Of a stretch of 64,000 nucleotides of DNA, positions 34,642-46,391 are shown piece after piece. A program made the position numbers and the translations under genes. Source of the DNA: Ulva prolifera (Eukaryota > Chlorophyta > Ulvophyceae > Ulvales > Ulvaceae); the NCBI GenBank assembly GCA_023078555.1, contig CM041203.1, positions 3,329,981 through 3,393,980 of the forward strand, given 5' to 3'. Positions within the stretch are counted from its first letter, which is position 1; each line of letters begins with the position of its first letter. Under the pieces are notes generated by a model, which did no database searches, had not been told where the DNA came from, and saw nothing but the letters and a program-made list of their open reading frames with translations.

Positions 34642-37600
34642 TCAGTCAAAACTCCAACCAGGCGTGACGTCTTCCCCTTCTGCCATTGAGCTTGTGGAGG
34701 AGAACGGTGCAAGGTCCACGTCCACCTCCTCGACAGCATCTGCAGTATCTCTCCAGTACCTTGCCAGCTCTTGGTCCTCTTGCGGTACCGTACCAGGAGG
34801 AACATCCGCACACAGCGCCTCCAGCTTCGCCAGCCGCCTTGCTGCCTCGGCCGCCGTGATGCGGTCCTGCGGACGGTACCTCTGCGTGTCCCGGATGAGG
34901 TGCACCAGCTCCGGCAGCACCGGGCAAGGTACACCATGCAGCTTCCGCATCAGCACCGCTGTGTCGCCGCGCTCATGCATGCTGAGCAGCTGCACCAGCT
35001 CGGCCTCGCACGGGCCGGGCGAGTCGCTTGTTGCACCGCTGAACGCGAGGCCAGTCGCGATGTACGTCTGGATGTTGGACGAGGGGGGTTTGTGGGTGGA
35101 CAGGACCTCCCAGATGACCATGCCGAGGCCGTACACGTCACTCGCCTGGAGGTGCTGCGTGCTGATGAACATCTCCGGCGCCATCCACGGGATCGAGTGA
35201 ACATCGATCGACGCGTGTGCGTCAAGGGTCTGATCCATGCTGTGCTTGGACAGCCCAAAGTCAATCAGCCGTGTTGCCCACGGCAGGGACCACACGTCCT
35301 CTGTCTCCCCGTCCTCATTCTGCAGCAGCCAGCAGGCCGGTCACCACAGCACAGCGTGCCATAAAGGCTCAAATTGTCAGGTGGGAATGGAGCAGCGCAC
35401 AATTTGCATGTGAGGTGGGCAAACGTGCCTACATGTACATGGTGTCGAAAGCTCACGCTAATTTGCATGACACCTGTTTCCCTCTCAAGCAGCCAGTGGA
35501 GCTTCATGGAGCGTGTGTGGCAGCGTACAGATAGCATGGCAGGTGAAAGCCTGCGCTGCACAGACTGCTGCACATGCAGTAGACCACAGCGGGACAATGC
35601 CAGCGTGAAACGCACCGTGTCACGCCAGCTGAGCGCCCAGTTCTGAGCGCCGGGCTGCGCCTCGAGCATGTCGGAGAGCATTACGTTAAAGGAGGTGAGA
35701 TCGCGGTGCAGCACGCCGGCGGCGTGGCAGGCGGCCAGCGCCGCCGCGATCTCGCGGCACAGCCGCAGCCGTTGGCTCCAGCTGTTGATGAAGCACAGGC
35801 ACATCGCCTCAAGCGCGGAGGTGCAGCCCCCCTGGCGCAGCACGAGGCCGCCCTCGGGGGCCGCGCGGATCCGGGACGAGTTGTTGAAGAGGGCCCGAGT
35901 CTGATTCAAGAAGTCCTGCAGCGGGAGCGCACGGCCGATTTGCAACAAGCACAGGCCTACCAACCCGTCAAGGCCGATGATGTACAGCAAAGGCAGAAAA
36001 TGGGCAAGCACAGACCTGCAGCGTGCCGTACATGCACAGCTCCAAAACGATCCCGACCGTTGCCTGCTCCATTGGTGGCGCCGGCGCCAGGCCCGGTCCG
36101 CTGCCGCTGCTGCGCGAGTCCGTCGCCGCCAGCTGCGCTGGCGACTCGGGCAAGTGGCGGCCGCTACTACCCCCAAAGGTCGCAAGCGCAAGCGGCGTGA
36201 CCATGGTCGTCACCCCCAGCAACCGCACGATGTTCGGGTGCTGCAGCCGCATCATCGCCTCGACCTCCCGGATCAGCATGCTCTGCTTCTGCACTGCCGT
36301 GTATCCCCGCCCCGGCACATCGTCCTCAATCGTTATCCACTTCACCGCCACCAGCTCCCGCCCGAGGTGGTGCATCCACACCGACCCCAGCGACTTCTTG
36401 CCCAGGGGCTTCACCGCGCTGCCCAGCAGCAGCTCCACCAGCTGGCCCTGCCCGATGCGGCTCTCGCTCGCAGGGGCCCCCGCATGCCGCAGCTCCTCCC
36501 CTGTCAAATCCCGCAGCTCTGCCGCCGCTGCCTTGAGGGCGCCATACGGCCCTGCATCAGCGCACCCGCTCCCGTCAAAGACTAGCGCCTCCGTGACCTC
36601 CAGGGAACCTGGCAGCACGTTCGTCCAGCGTTGCATGTTGTGGCTCATCGTCAGCTGCGCCTGCGCGGTTGCCTGGCAGCGCGTCAGCATCTCCACGCTG
36701 TGCCGCCCCTGCTGCGGCTCCCCGTCTACCTCCTCATTGCCACCCTCCGATGCGAGCACAGCATGGCAGCGCTGCAGCAGCAGCCGCATCAGGCGGATGC
36801 CGAGGGACACGACACCCTGCGCCAGCGCCTCCTGCACGCGTGCCACCTCCCGCACGGTCAGGCATGTCGGGTATTCTGCCCCCTGCCACGACGACGATCC
36901 GCCCGCAGCCCCCGGCGGCTTGTGAAACGGCGAGTTCACGAGGCTGTCGGTGCCCAGAGCGTGCGCGAGAGACGCGATCACCATCGACTTGGACATGTTG
37001 CCATTTGCGTGCGGCTGCAGCAGCGCGGACGCGGAATGTGAGCTCATGTCACGCGGCTGCAGGCTCGGCGGCGGCGTCTCGAGCGCACCCGCGCTGGAGC
37101 CGCAGCTACCACGCTTCAGCGGCGGCGCCGTGTCGGACGCAAACGGCGGCAAGCACCGCATGCTCGGCCGGGTCTCACTGTTGATGCGCAGCTGCACCAT
37201 CTGCGCGACCGGGGACATCGGGTGCTCCTCGGAGCTCAGAACTCCCCAGGCGCGCACCGGCTCCTCGATCGCGAGCGACGGCGACCGCAGGTCACGCAGG
37301 CTGTGGGACGTGGAGCTGCGGCCACGCAGGTATGCGATTGTGTGACGCGGAGTCCTCGACAGCCCTGGCGACGTCGGAGGGGCGCATTTTGTGAACACGC
37401 TGGAGTGTTGGGGGGAGGGCATGGTGTCCCCTGGGCCACCCACGCTGTCACTGACCTGCAGCCGCGACAGCCCCGGAGGTGGCGTGAGGCTCGCTGTGAA
37501 GCCGTCTGTGCGGATCTGCGCCGGGGGAGCCTGGGGAGTGCTGCCACGCGGTGGTGTGGCTGGGCACGGCTGCCGCGGAGGTGCCGCGGGCACAGGCATC

Positions 37601-40600
37601 AGGCGGTCTGATTCGTCTGCGTCTGCATCGCGGGAGTTTGACATGCACGGCCAGCAGGAGCGCGGGCTGAACAGACGCCTTGCGGTGCGGCATGCGCTCG
37701 CGGACATGGAAGCGGAGGGGTTTGGGGTGGCGGCAGGAGAGGTCCGCCCCGTCGCCGCAGAGCACATGCCAGAGAGGCGGTGGCCGCCCAGTGCGGAGGG
37801 GTCATCTACCACTGAGGGGATCGACAATCTTAGGGACGGCTGAGAGGTCTGACCGGAGGTCCGGCCGGAGCGCGTAAGGCGGAGGGGCGAAACCGAGGTG
37901 GAGGCCGCCCCGGCGGCGGCGGCACCGGCGGCCGACGGCACCACCGCAGGAGGCTGGAGGCTTGCGGGTGACAGGTTACCGACATATGCCGGCCCATGGT
38001 CAGCAGAAACGTGCGAGGAGCGGCGTGGAGGCCCAAGAATTGATGGTGACGCTGATCGTGTGCATGGTGAGCGCTGGGCGCTTTCGCCCAGGTCACTGGC
38101 GGACTTGATCAGCGAACCAACGAGCATTACGAGCCTGCACATTTCCGCCGCCGCTGTGAAAGGAGTGCTGCGTGTGGCACTCCGTCTGAGGCAGCCAGCA
38201 AGAGAATTGAACACTATGATGAGCTGCAAGACGTGTGTCGTGAGAGGGTACACACGTTCACACAGACTGGCCCGGTCCACCAGCCACTGAGCGCAGCCAC
38301 ACGCTACCAGAGTTGCAGGCCCGCTGTGGCTGGGTATGCTGCCAAAGCAGAACGCACAGACGGATTTGAAGCCGAAGGAGGCGCGCCTGCTGCTCGTGGC
38401 CTGGACCTTTGGCACCACGTCAAACAGAACCTGCCACTGGTACCCAAGCTGCGGCTGTGGCTCCCGCACAGGGCTCTGCACAGAGCAGCCTTCCTCGGAG
38501 CCAAAGCGGTCTCCGCAAAGTGAAGCCGCTGGCGTTGCCGGCTGTGCTCCGGGCAGCAGGTCAGTAGCCGGGCTTTCCTGCTCAGACTGCTGCCAGGTGG
38601 CGAGGTCGCCCTCAAGGCCCTCAAGGGTGGTGAGCATGTGGCCGCACAGGGACAGGCAGTGGAAGAACGCAGTGCTGGCCGAGCACTGCTGGTACCACGT
38701 CCTCTCTGCCCTGCACCGTCTCGCTGAGAGTGAGGGCCCATCGCTGATTAGATTACAGGTGAACTTTAAACAATGATTATGCAGCCTCCGCAGCTTCGTG
38801 ACTGGTGAGTGTGTGCAAGCATATAGCAGCTGAGCTAGTAGACATTCAGCGTACGTGCTAGCCGTTGTGGGGTACTAAAAAAAAACACACAAAAAAACTG
38901 TTACACCCCTGAAGTAGCAATGTACTAAATACCTGTGTCGTTCATACATGACCAAGGGCAAACAACGTGCTGTGCAGGTGGCTTGGCCAGTGTATTTGGC
39001 TGCTGGCGTGTCAGCATCACGAAGTGAAGTAACGACACGGGCACCATGGAGGGGTCTGCCGCCCGGGACGGCTTGCTTGGAGCGCACCGAGCGAGCTCCT
39101 GCAGGGCCTCGTCGGTGGTGTTGAGGGGCATGCGGCCGTTGATCAGCGACACCGATGCCGCCATGTGCTCCAGGGAGACCCCGAGGAACGGCGAGAGGCT
39201 GCTGAGGACGCCCCCGATATCAGCGGACGCGATGTTCCCCTGGCACACCGCCATCACCGTGTGCACCAGTGTGCCGGTAAGCATACTGAGGCCCTCCAGC
39301 GTCATGCCCACCTGACAGGAAGCTCTTGGCTGTCAGCAGGCATGTAGACGGGACGGAAGTCGGCATGGCCTGAGCCAGACTCTCTGGCAGAACACGCGCA
39401 TGTGTGCGGCACAGAAAACAACCCAATGTGTCAGCGGTCTACATGGATTCCGCATGCACCCTGCTGCGCTCGCTGATGCTTGCAATGTGTGCACAGGTCC
39501 ATGACGTACAAATCTGCACTATGCAGCAACAAGGGTGCTCGTTGTATAGCCAAATCCCGAAATCCAGAGCGAATGCTACCGCATCGCACTCGGCCATGGG
39601 TCTAAGAGTGTCCCTTGCTGCTGTGAAGTGTCTGAAGCGGTGCAGTCAGTGGCTCCGGGGACAAAATGTGTTGGCAGCAAGGGCGGGTGAGGGCACGCGC
39701 CTGAGATTTGATGATGTCCAGCGCCTTGGTGCAGGCGATCCCGTGCGACTGGGCAACAGCATCGATGCGCATGCCGATGCTGACTAGGCTCGCGATGTAA
39801 TCAAACATCACTCGCGGCAGTAATTGCGTCAGGTATTCCCCTGGCCGCCCCTCGAACTCCGTCGCCACGAGCGACTGGCCTGAGCGGTTCCATGCGTCCG
39901 CCAGGCGCTCTGATGTGTATACACTGCCCACTGGGCTTCCAAGGGGCGGGCAGGCGGGCAGATGGTGGTTGGGCTGGCTGCGCCCAGGGGCGTGGCAGCC
40001 AGCGGACTCCACGAATAGCATGAGGTTGCGCTGCATGGCCGCCATTGCCGAGCCAATCGGGAAGAACACGAGAGCGATCTGGTGGCATAACTGCACAGAT
40101 TCGGACACAGCTCTGGGCGGCAAGGCTCGGCTGATCGAACCTCAATGGAGGCCGGAAGAAGCGTGCATCATCTAGGCCTGCGCTACGCATTGCGGAGCTT
40201 CACAGCCAACAAACAAAAGCAGACAGCTCTGGTTTAAGAGCTCCACTTGAGCTGAGTTGGGGCCATGCAAGCAGGTCAGTGCGGGCTGCCGGGGAGCACC
40301 TCTGAGACATCCGTGCTGCTGAGATCTCGGCCTGCACCACTCGCCGGTGCCTCAAGGCTGCGCAGAAGTAACGACAGCATCTCTATCCAGGTTGGAGGAT
40401 TGCTGATCTTCAGCCCGAGCTCCAGGCACACTGAGAGGTGCCGGCTGTCGATGAGGGCCTGGCATAGCACCTCCAAGGACGCCCGCAGGCCCCCGTGCCT
40501 CTCGCACGACACCTGTGTTGCTGGCAGGTCCTGCACAGCAGCGACCGTCCAAGGGATGTCTTGTTGAAAGCCCCTCTAGTCCTTCGATGAAGGAACACAG

Positions 40601-42396
40601 AGACTCAAACCAAGCATACCAGACTCGAAGGTACAGTGCTCCACTGATCTGCAAATTCACCCCTGCATCAATCATATCTTAGAGGCCATGAGGCCAGGCG
40701 CCTGAAGAATCAACAGAATGGCATGGTCCAACATGTGTACATGCACGGTCCAGTGCACCCACAGCCCAACGAAAGCTGTACCGGTGGATTGCTGGGGCCG
40801 GAGTCCTCACCGAAGTGAGCTGATCTAACAGGGTGGGCGCAACCAAAGGAGGACAGACACCGAGGTAGGGGTCCGTACTTGAGTGTCCATGACATTGTAC
40901 GGCGTGCCGGAGAGCTTTCCGGACACGTGTTCAGCCTCTGCATGCTCGAACTGCTCCTCGCAGCAGGGTAGGTGCTCGTCAACATCGCCCGCCTGTGCAG
41001 TGCACCCCCCCGGCTCGGAACCCGACTCACGCAGTGGCTCGAGCCGGGCCTCTGCCTGCCGCCCAAACTCTGCAAAATCTAGCGCGCTGCGCATGTTCAT
41101 GTATGAGCCACGGCGCCGGTTCCGTTTCCGGCGGCGGTGCTGCAAGCTGTCTGATCGCGGCTGTGAAATCGCGCTCACCGTCATGCTGACAGTGTCGGTG
41201 TGAGCCTCGTACACATTCACAGTCGGCGAGTCCAGGATCACGACACTCGACTTGAAGTGCGCACGGCGCGCTCGCACAGGCCGACCCTTTTTGTACGTTA
41301 GCAGTGGGGGCACCTCTGGAAGCAGCTGCCCTCCGGCACAGTCTGCGGCAGGCGTCAGCATCGACCGCCGTGCCGGCGCCAGTGACTTAGACCGCCACAG
41401 CGGCGCAAAATCGTTGTCATCGTCATGGACAGTTACACCACTTCCCATGGAGTGCGCAGGCAGGCTCAGCCGCGTCGCACGCGGGCTATGCGCTGCAGGA
41501 GACCTGCCGAGCCACTTCCCTAAGGCATGCGTTGCACTATGGCCAGAGGACCACGACTGGATGCCGAATTCTGTGGCACGGGAGAAGTCGTCTGTGCATT
41601 CAGTGTGCGTCCGCATACTGCCGAGCAAGTCCGGGTCGTTCGAAAGCGTTGCGGCGATCCCATGGCACAACACTGTCACGGCGCCAGCGCCACAGTCGGA
41701 CGCGGTCGTGACCGATGGCTCGCTCGCGGCCTCTGTCTCCGGCCCCTGATGGAACGCGGGGATGGTGGAGCGCAGGCACGCAGAAACCCCGCTGTCTGCT
41801 GCGGCATCCGCCGGGTCAGTGCCAGGGATGGCAGAGCTCTGCTCGGAGCCGGAGCTGCCAAAGCACCCAATGACGCTGGGCTGCAGGTCAAGCATGGATT
41901 GTGGCGCGTTGGCGTCGCTCTTCGGGTGTAGCATGGCGGCGCTGCGTGGGCTGCTACTGCGGGAGGACAGGCTGCAGACAGCCTCGATTGGGGCATCCTC
42001 TGCACCGTCTAGCAGGTGCTCTATACATGGACACATGGAGGTCAGCGACATGGCTGGGCTGTTTTCAAGGCTCAGTTGCTGTGGTGGGTAGCTCTGCAGA
42101 AGTCCCGGGCCCTTGCCAGGCGTTGGGGCTGCAGCGCGTTCAGGCTGATCGTGGGAGTCGGGGGAAAGCGCCCCAAATATTGTAGGGCGCAGATCCAACA
42201 GAGATGGCTGCTGGGTACGCGGAGTGTTCTCCTGTGCTGGCGATAGAGGTGACTCGGTGAGGCCTTTGAGAGAAGACATCACGCCCGCACGCAATGAGCC
42301 GAGAGGTTCTGCACAGAGGCTAGCCTGGCCAGAGTGCATTGAATACCCCCTGCTTGAGCTCTCCCGGCTGTTCTTTCCATGCAGGTGCAAGGTTTC
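34642..42396 (-). CDS. very large TKL-like protein kinase
   Basis: Predicted Ser/Thr protein kinase of the plant/algal tyrosine-kinase-like group. The three C-terminal exons (38745-36016, 35915-35616, 35319-34642) join in phase. The kinase core has AVKWI (ATP-site Lys), REVEAMMRLQHPNIVRLLGV, ELCMYGTLQDFLN, VLHRDLTSFNVML, LIDFGLSKH and IPWMAPEMF, with a poorly kept glycine loop (GKKSLGSVWMHHLG). The catalytic loop reads HRDLT where HRDLK is usual. A Pro/Ser-rich insert sits before the hinge. Upstream exons at about 39311-38990 (LGVSLEHMAASVSLINGRM), 40123-39700 (PIGSAMAAMQRNLMLFVESA), 40530-40300 (LEVLCQALIDSRHLSVCLEL) and 42396-40885 give a long N-terminal region with a Ser-rich disordered part. 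The 5' end is unresolved; 42396 is the acceptor of the first exon I can support. Parts could belong to a second gene. Confidence 0.7.
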
Positions 42397-42490
42397 CTGC
42401 ACATCTGCCGTTTGTTTGGGGTGATGTGTGTATGTGTGCGTGTGTGGGTGTGTGGCGGTCTGCGGATCTGCGTCGTTTACTGGGAGCGTG

Positions 42491-42648
<158 letters not shown>

Positions 42649-42649
42649 C

Positions 42650-44806
42650 GCTAAGACAAGAACATGCAACTCAAGAAGCGGGGGCGCAGAACACCTGACG
42701 GCCAAGGAAGTTCTGATCAAAGCCTTTATTCTCATGATTTGCATCGGTTGTCTTCTCAGGGCCGTGACCTTCTGCGAGGTCATTCAAGCAGTCTTGGTCG
42801 TTCAGTATGGACAGGTACCACTGCGAGGTGGCAGTCTGTAGCTGCCGAACTTCTACACGAAAATCTTCAATACGGAAACTCTACATGTCATACATACTGC
42901 TCAGATGCCATGGACGTCCCCATAGTGGACATGATGAGCTTCACATGCTGAATCAGTGTTACTGGCAGGTGCACACCCGAAACTGCTGAAGCTTGTCGCT
43001 GCAGGCCAAGTAGGGGTTTACAGATTCCGCACAGCCATCCATATTACTATCGTGATATCAATGGTGGACGTGCTAATGCCGTTGCGGGCCTCCTGTCGAC
43101 TCCTACAGCTGTGGAGCTAGCTGTGATCGGCGAGCAAGGCTTGTCAACAACGCGAACTCAACAATCCAATAGACGGTCCTTGAGCATCACGAATGACAAC
43201 AACTGTTTACCTCCACACATTGGATTTCAGGACAGTGGCCTTGTCGGCCGCTCCGGCTATGAATGCACATCATCCAGGACAACAGCGAAGCACCTGTGTA
43301 ACACAGCAGCTAGGACAGTACCTTATGTATCGCAACTATCCATGATCATGAAGGAGTCGGTTGACACGTGTTTGTACTGTTGTCGAGAAGAGCGTTTCGT
43401 GTCGTCCAGCGCCTGCCGCTCTCGAGGGCGATGCTGTCGAAAACGGAGAACTTCAGTTAGACAATCCCGAAAATGGAACACAGTCTTTCAATTCTTACAC
43501 AGTTCACAGCGACTACCAAGCAGGCCAAAGATGAATGTTTCAGCAACAACAGCAAACAAGGTGCACGACGGTATGACCATGGTACTGAAACAAAACGCCA
43601 TGAGACGATCTAAACGATGTACTGAACATAATTCTTGAGAGTTTTGCCACAATCTGTACAGGTACAACGCTGTTCCATTCGCGGGATCGCCTCAGCGCTG
43701 GCGAGCAGGGAGATTAACAACGGTCCGGATCATGATGACGCACATATTCTTGGGTAAGCCGTGCACATCTGCCTACGACGCAGATCGACGTGCTTCTGTA
43801 TCCAGACTACACCGCCGCCGACGAACGTCATCCCAGGCCCAGGATGTAGCGAAACGCCCCGCACGGCCTTGTAAAAATGCTTACGCAGTTGCCGAGGTCC
43901 GGGTGTACCTGCCCCACAAGTCACAACGTGGGCAACTGCATGGCAGAACACGAACAAGGACTGCACAGCATCTGGATCGAACACACTCGATCCGATGATC
44001 AGCCCAGCCACAAACTAAAAACAGTAGCCCACAGGCTTGATAGTCTGTGGTACTGCCACCAGCAACGCTGTCGATGAGAGCAAGCCAAGGGTGAAATGAT
44101 GCAGTATACATGTTCACACCCCACGTCTGAACCACGGGAAATGACCAAGTCTGCATTCATTACAATCACAATTCTGAGTGCAAACGCAGAAAAGTCTTCC
44201 AATACACGGGAGGATGCACTCCTCAGCTTTCAGCAGCACCTTCCCGTACGACCCAAGGGCAAACGGCATCCACCCTGTGCGAGGAAACAACCTTGGCCAT
44301 GAGGCTTGAATGTGCAGTGCTCCGCCGCTCTGGATAGAATGCCACTGCGCGCATCCAGCTCGCCAGGCTGAAGCTTACCCACCATCCCCTTTCGTCAATT
44401 GACGCAGTTTGGCTCATGTATTCTGTAGGTGCATGTGATCGCACGATTGCTCTCCAGGGCTATGTATACCTCGAACTGCATTATGATCTTCCACGGACTC
44501 ACCTTCGTGGACTTACGCACTGGTTTCCGATTGTATGAGCAAAGTTGGTGAGGCTACAAGCTGCAGCTACTTGACCCCACACTTTCCAGATCAGCCTTGC
44601 ATGTGCCTTCCTGTCAGAACGTGATCAGTGCATCCATTCTGCACACAGGGCAACTCTCACGTGCACACACTGCACGTGTTACTTGCTGTGTCACTATCGA
44701 ATGTTTCCAAAATTGGCAGCTCACACTGCCATTTTGCACACCTCCTTTGGACATGACAAAGAGACCGTGCAAGCAGAGACGAGAGAGCGACAGCTGAGCC
44801 GCCATC
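42650..44806. other. no gene firmly recognised
   Basis: Open frames occur on both strands (43111-43638 plus; 44444-44223, 44202-43881 and 44011-43730 minus). The minus-strand ones look mildly protein-like (PFALGSYGKV, VNMYTASFHPWLALID), but I could not join them in phase or recognise a family. The left part may contain 5' exons of the giant kinase gene. Confidence 0.35.
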
Positions 44807-46023
44807 TCAGGCTTCAATCTCTCGAGGGGCAACTATGACCTGCCATGACTGTCGAAGGTGTTGAATATCATCATTTATATGCTTCTCGTAGTAAATTGTC
44901 ATCAGGTCCTTGCACTTCAGCCCCGCTCTTGCAGCCCATGGCAGCATGTGCGACGTGAGCAGCTCACGCTTATCAGGTTTCAGTCGTGCATATCCGGCAG
45001 CAACGGATGCGGCTGTCATGGGCAGCTGTGTCTGCACACATGAAGAGCAGTTTTCCCGTGATTGTGCCTGAGTTCCATGCATTCAGCTACGAGCGCTGAC
45101 GAACCAGAAACCAAAACCATCCATGTGCGCAGCAGACGCACTGATCTGCAGACACACTTCCTGTATACTGTGTGTTATGACCACGCCATGCAATCAGTGA
45201 TGGGTGTCTATAGTAATCGTTACTTTGAGCATCGCAATTGAACTCAATCGGCTGAAGCAATCCCTTATGTGAAATTGTACAGGTCTGGAAGACACAAAAA
45301 CAACACAGCACTAGCTGGCTGCAGAAAAATTGCTGTGTCATGGCTGCGCGTGATGAGCGTGTTGCTGTAAATGAGAGCACCCGCAGCTGTGCATGCTTGT
45401 TGTGACACATACACCACCAGGTTCAGCCTCGATGCAAAGCAGCCACCGAGGATGATCGCGAAGTGTACCTGGGAGAACTCAAGTGCTTTTAGAGTTGTTT
45501 CGCCAAGCAGACTTGTGTTGCAGGCAAATATTACGTGCCAAAAATCATGCACTTGCCGATACCTGGTAGCGACATACGCCAGCTCAGCATCATCAACGAA
45601 ACGCACAGGAGGCCGCTCATCGGCCCTGAAATTCCTTTTACTCATGAATTCATGATATTCCGATCCGAAGGAACCCTTCGGCGCCGCTTCGCATTCACGC
45701 AAAAAATCATCCTGCACAACACCGTCGATAAAATGTGACATCTCAGGTTACACAAAGTGCCCAAAAGCAGCAGCAGAGTACTGAAACGGGCATGCGACCG
45801 TGATTGCAGGCTTCTCACTCAAGATCCTTAATCCTGTGTTGTCGTGGAGCATGCGGTTGTACATGCCCCTCAAGGCCTCTGATCCAGTCAGCTCCCCAAC
45901 AGCTGCGACAAGATCAGCCCGCTGCGGATATATAAAGGCGCCGATGGCTGATCCCAGGGATAATGCGAGCTTTGCTGGAACAGGAAGCCTGACATGTGAC
46001 GGATACAGTCTGGAGCCCGACAT
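44807..46023 (-). CDS. COQ4: COQ4, ubiquinone biosynthesis protein
   Basis: COQ4 is a mitochondrial matrix-side component of the coenzyme Q synthesis complex; recent work on the human protein assigns it an oxidative decarboxylation of the ring. Three minus-strand exons (46023-45799, 45711-45469, 45031-44807) join in phase 0 to 230 residues. The family signature is present: VRFVDDAELAYVATRYRQVH, then the metal-binding HDFWH with a Glu after 11 residues (HDxxHx11E) in LLGETTLKALEFSQ. The C-terminal exon has LPMTAASV, MLPWAARAGLKCKDLMTIYY and EKHINDD. The N-terminal SHVRLPVPAKLALSLGSAIG is the conserved first helix region. Donors are GTCGCA and GTACAC, both atypical, so the exon 1 and 2 edges deserve checking against transcripts. 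No long presequence is seen before the conserved part. Confidence 0.92.
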
Positions 46024-46391
46024 AATTCGTGTGCTGGCGCCAGAACAACGGCTCGTACGATGAAGATCAGGGATACAAAATTACATTATTATGTTGTTAC
46101 GGCTACAAGCTGGCAATCGGGGGTTTGCGCGCTATGGGCATCGTAATGACTGTGCACGCCTGAACCGAACACGATCTCATGCATTACACTCCGTTCACAT
46201 CTGGTCAAGCTCGCACCGGTGCCTCGGGCACCGATCACGCGGACTGAGGTCACGATAGCTGGTTGGGCTTTGTACGCTGAATGTGACGGTGTACTGGTCT
46301 GCGCTGTTGCGGTGAATTGACGACGAACCCAGACTGGTACCGCACCTCCGTGACCGCTTCGCGCACCTCCTGCTCACCAGACTGGAAAAAC
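46024..46391. other. divergent intergenic region between COQ4 and the ER coiled-coil gene
   Basis: This 368-base stretch separates two divergent starts and should hold both promoters. No coding exon was recognised. Confidence 0.5.

Noticed and set aside
43730-44444. A minus-strand gene linking WWVSFSLASW, PFALGSYGKV and GLLFLVCGWAD frames
   Set aside because: The plausible donor and acceptor do not keep phase and would bring in a stop; left unassigned.
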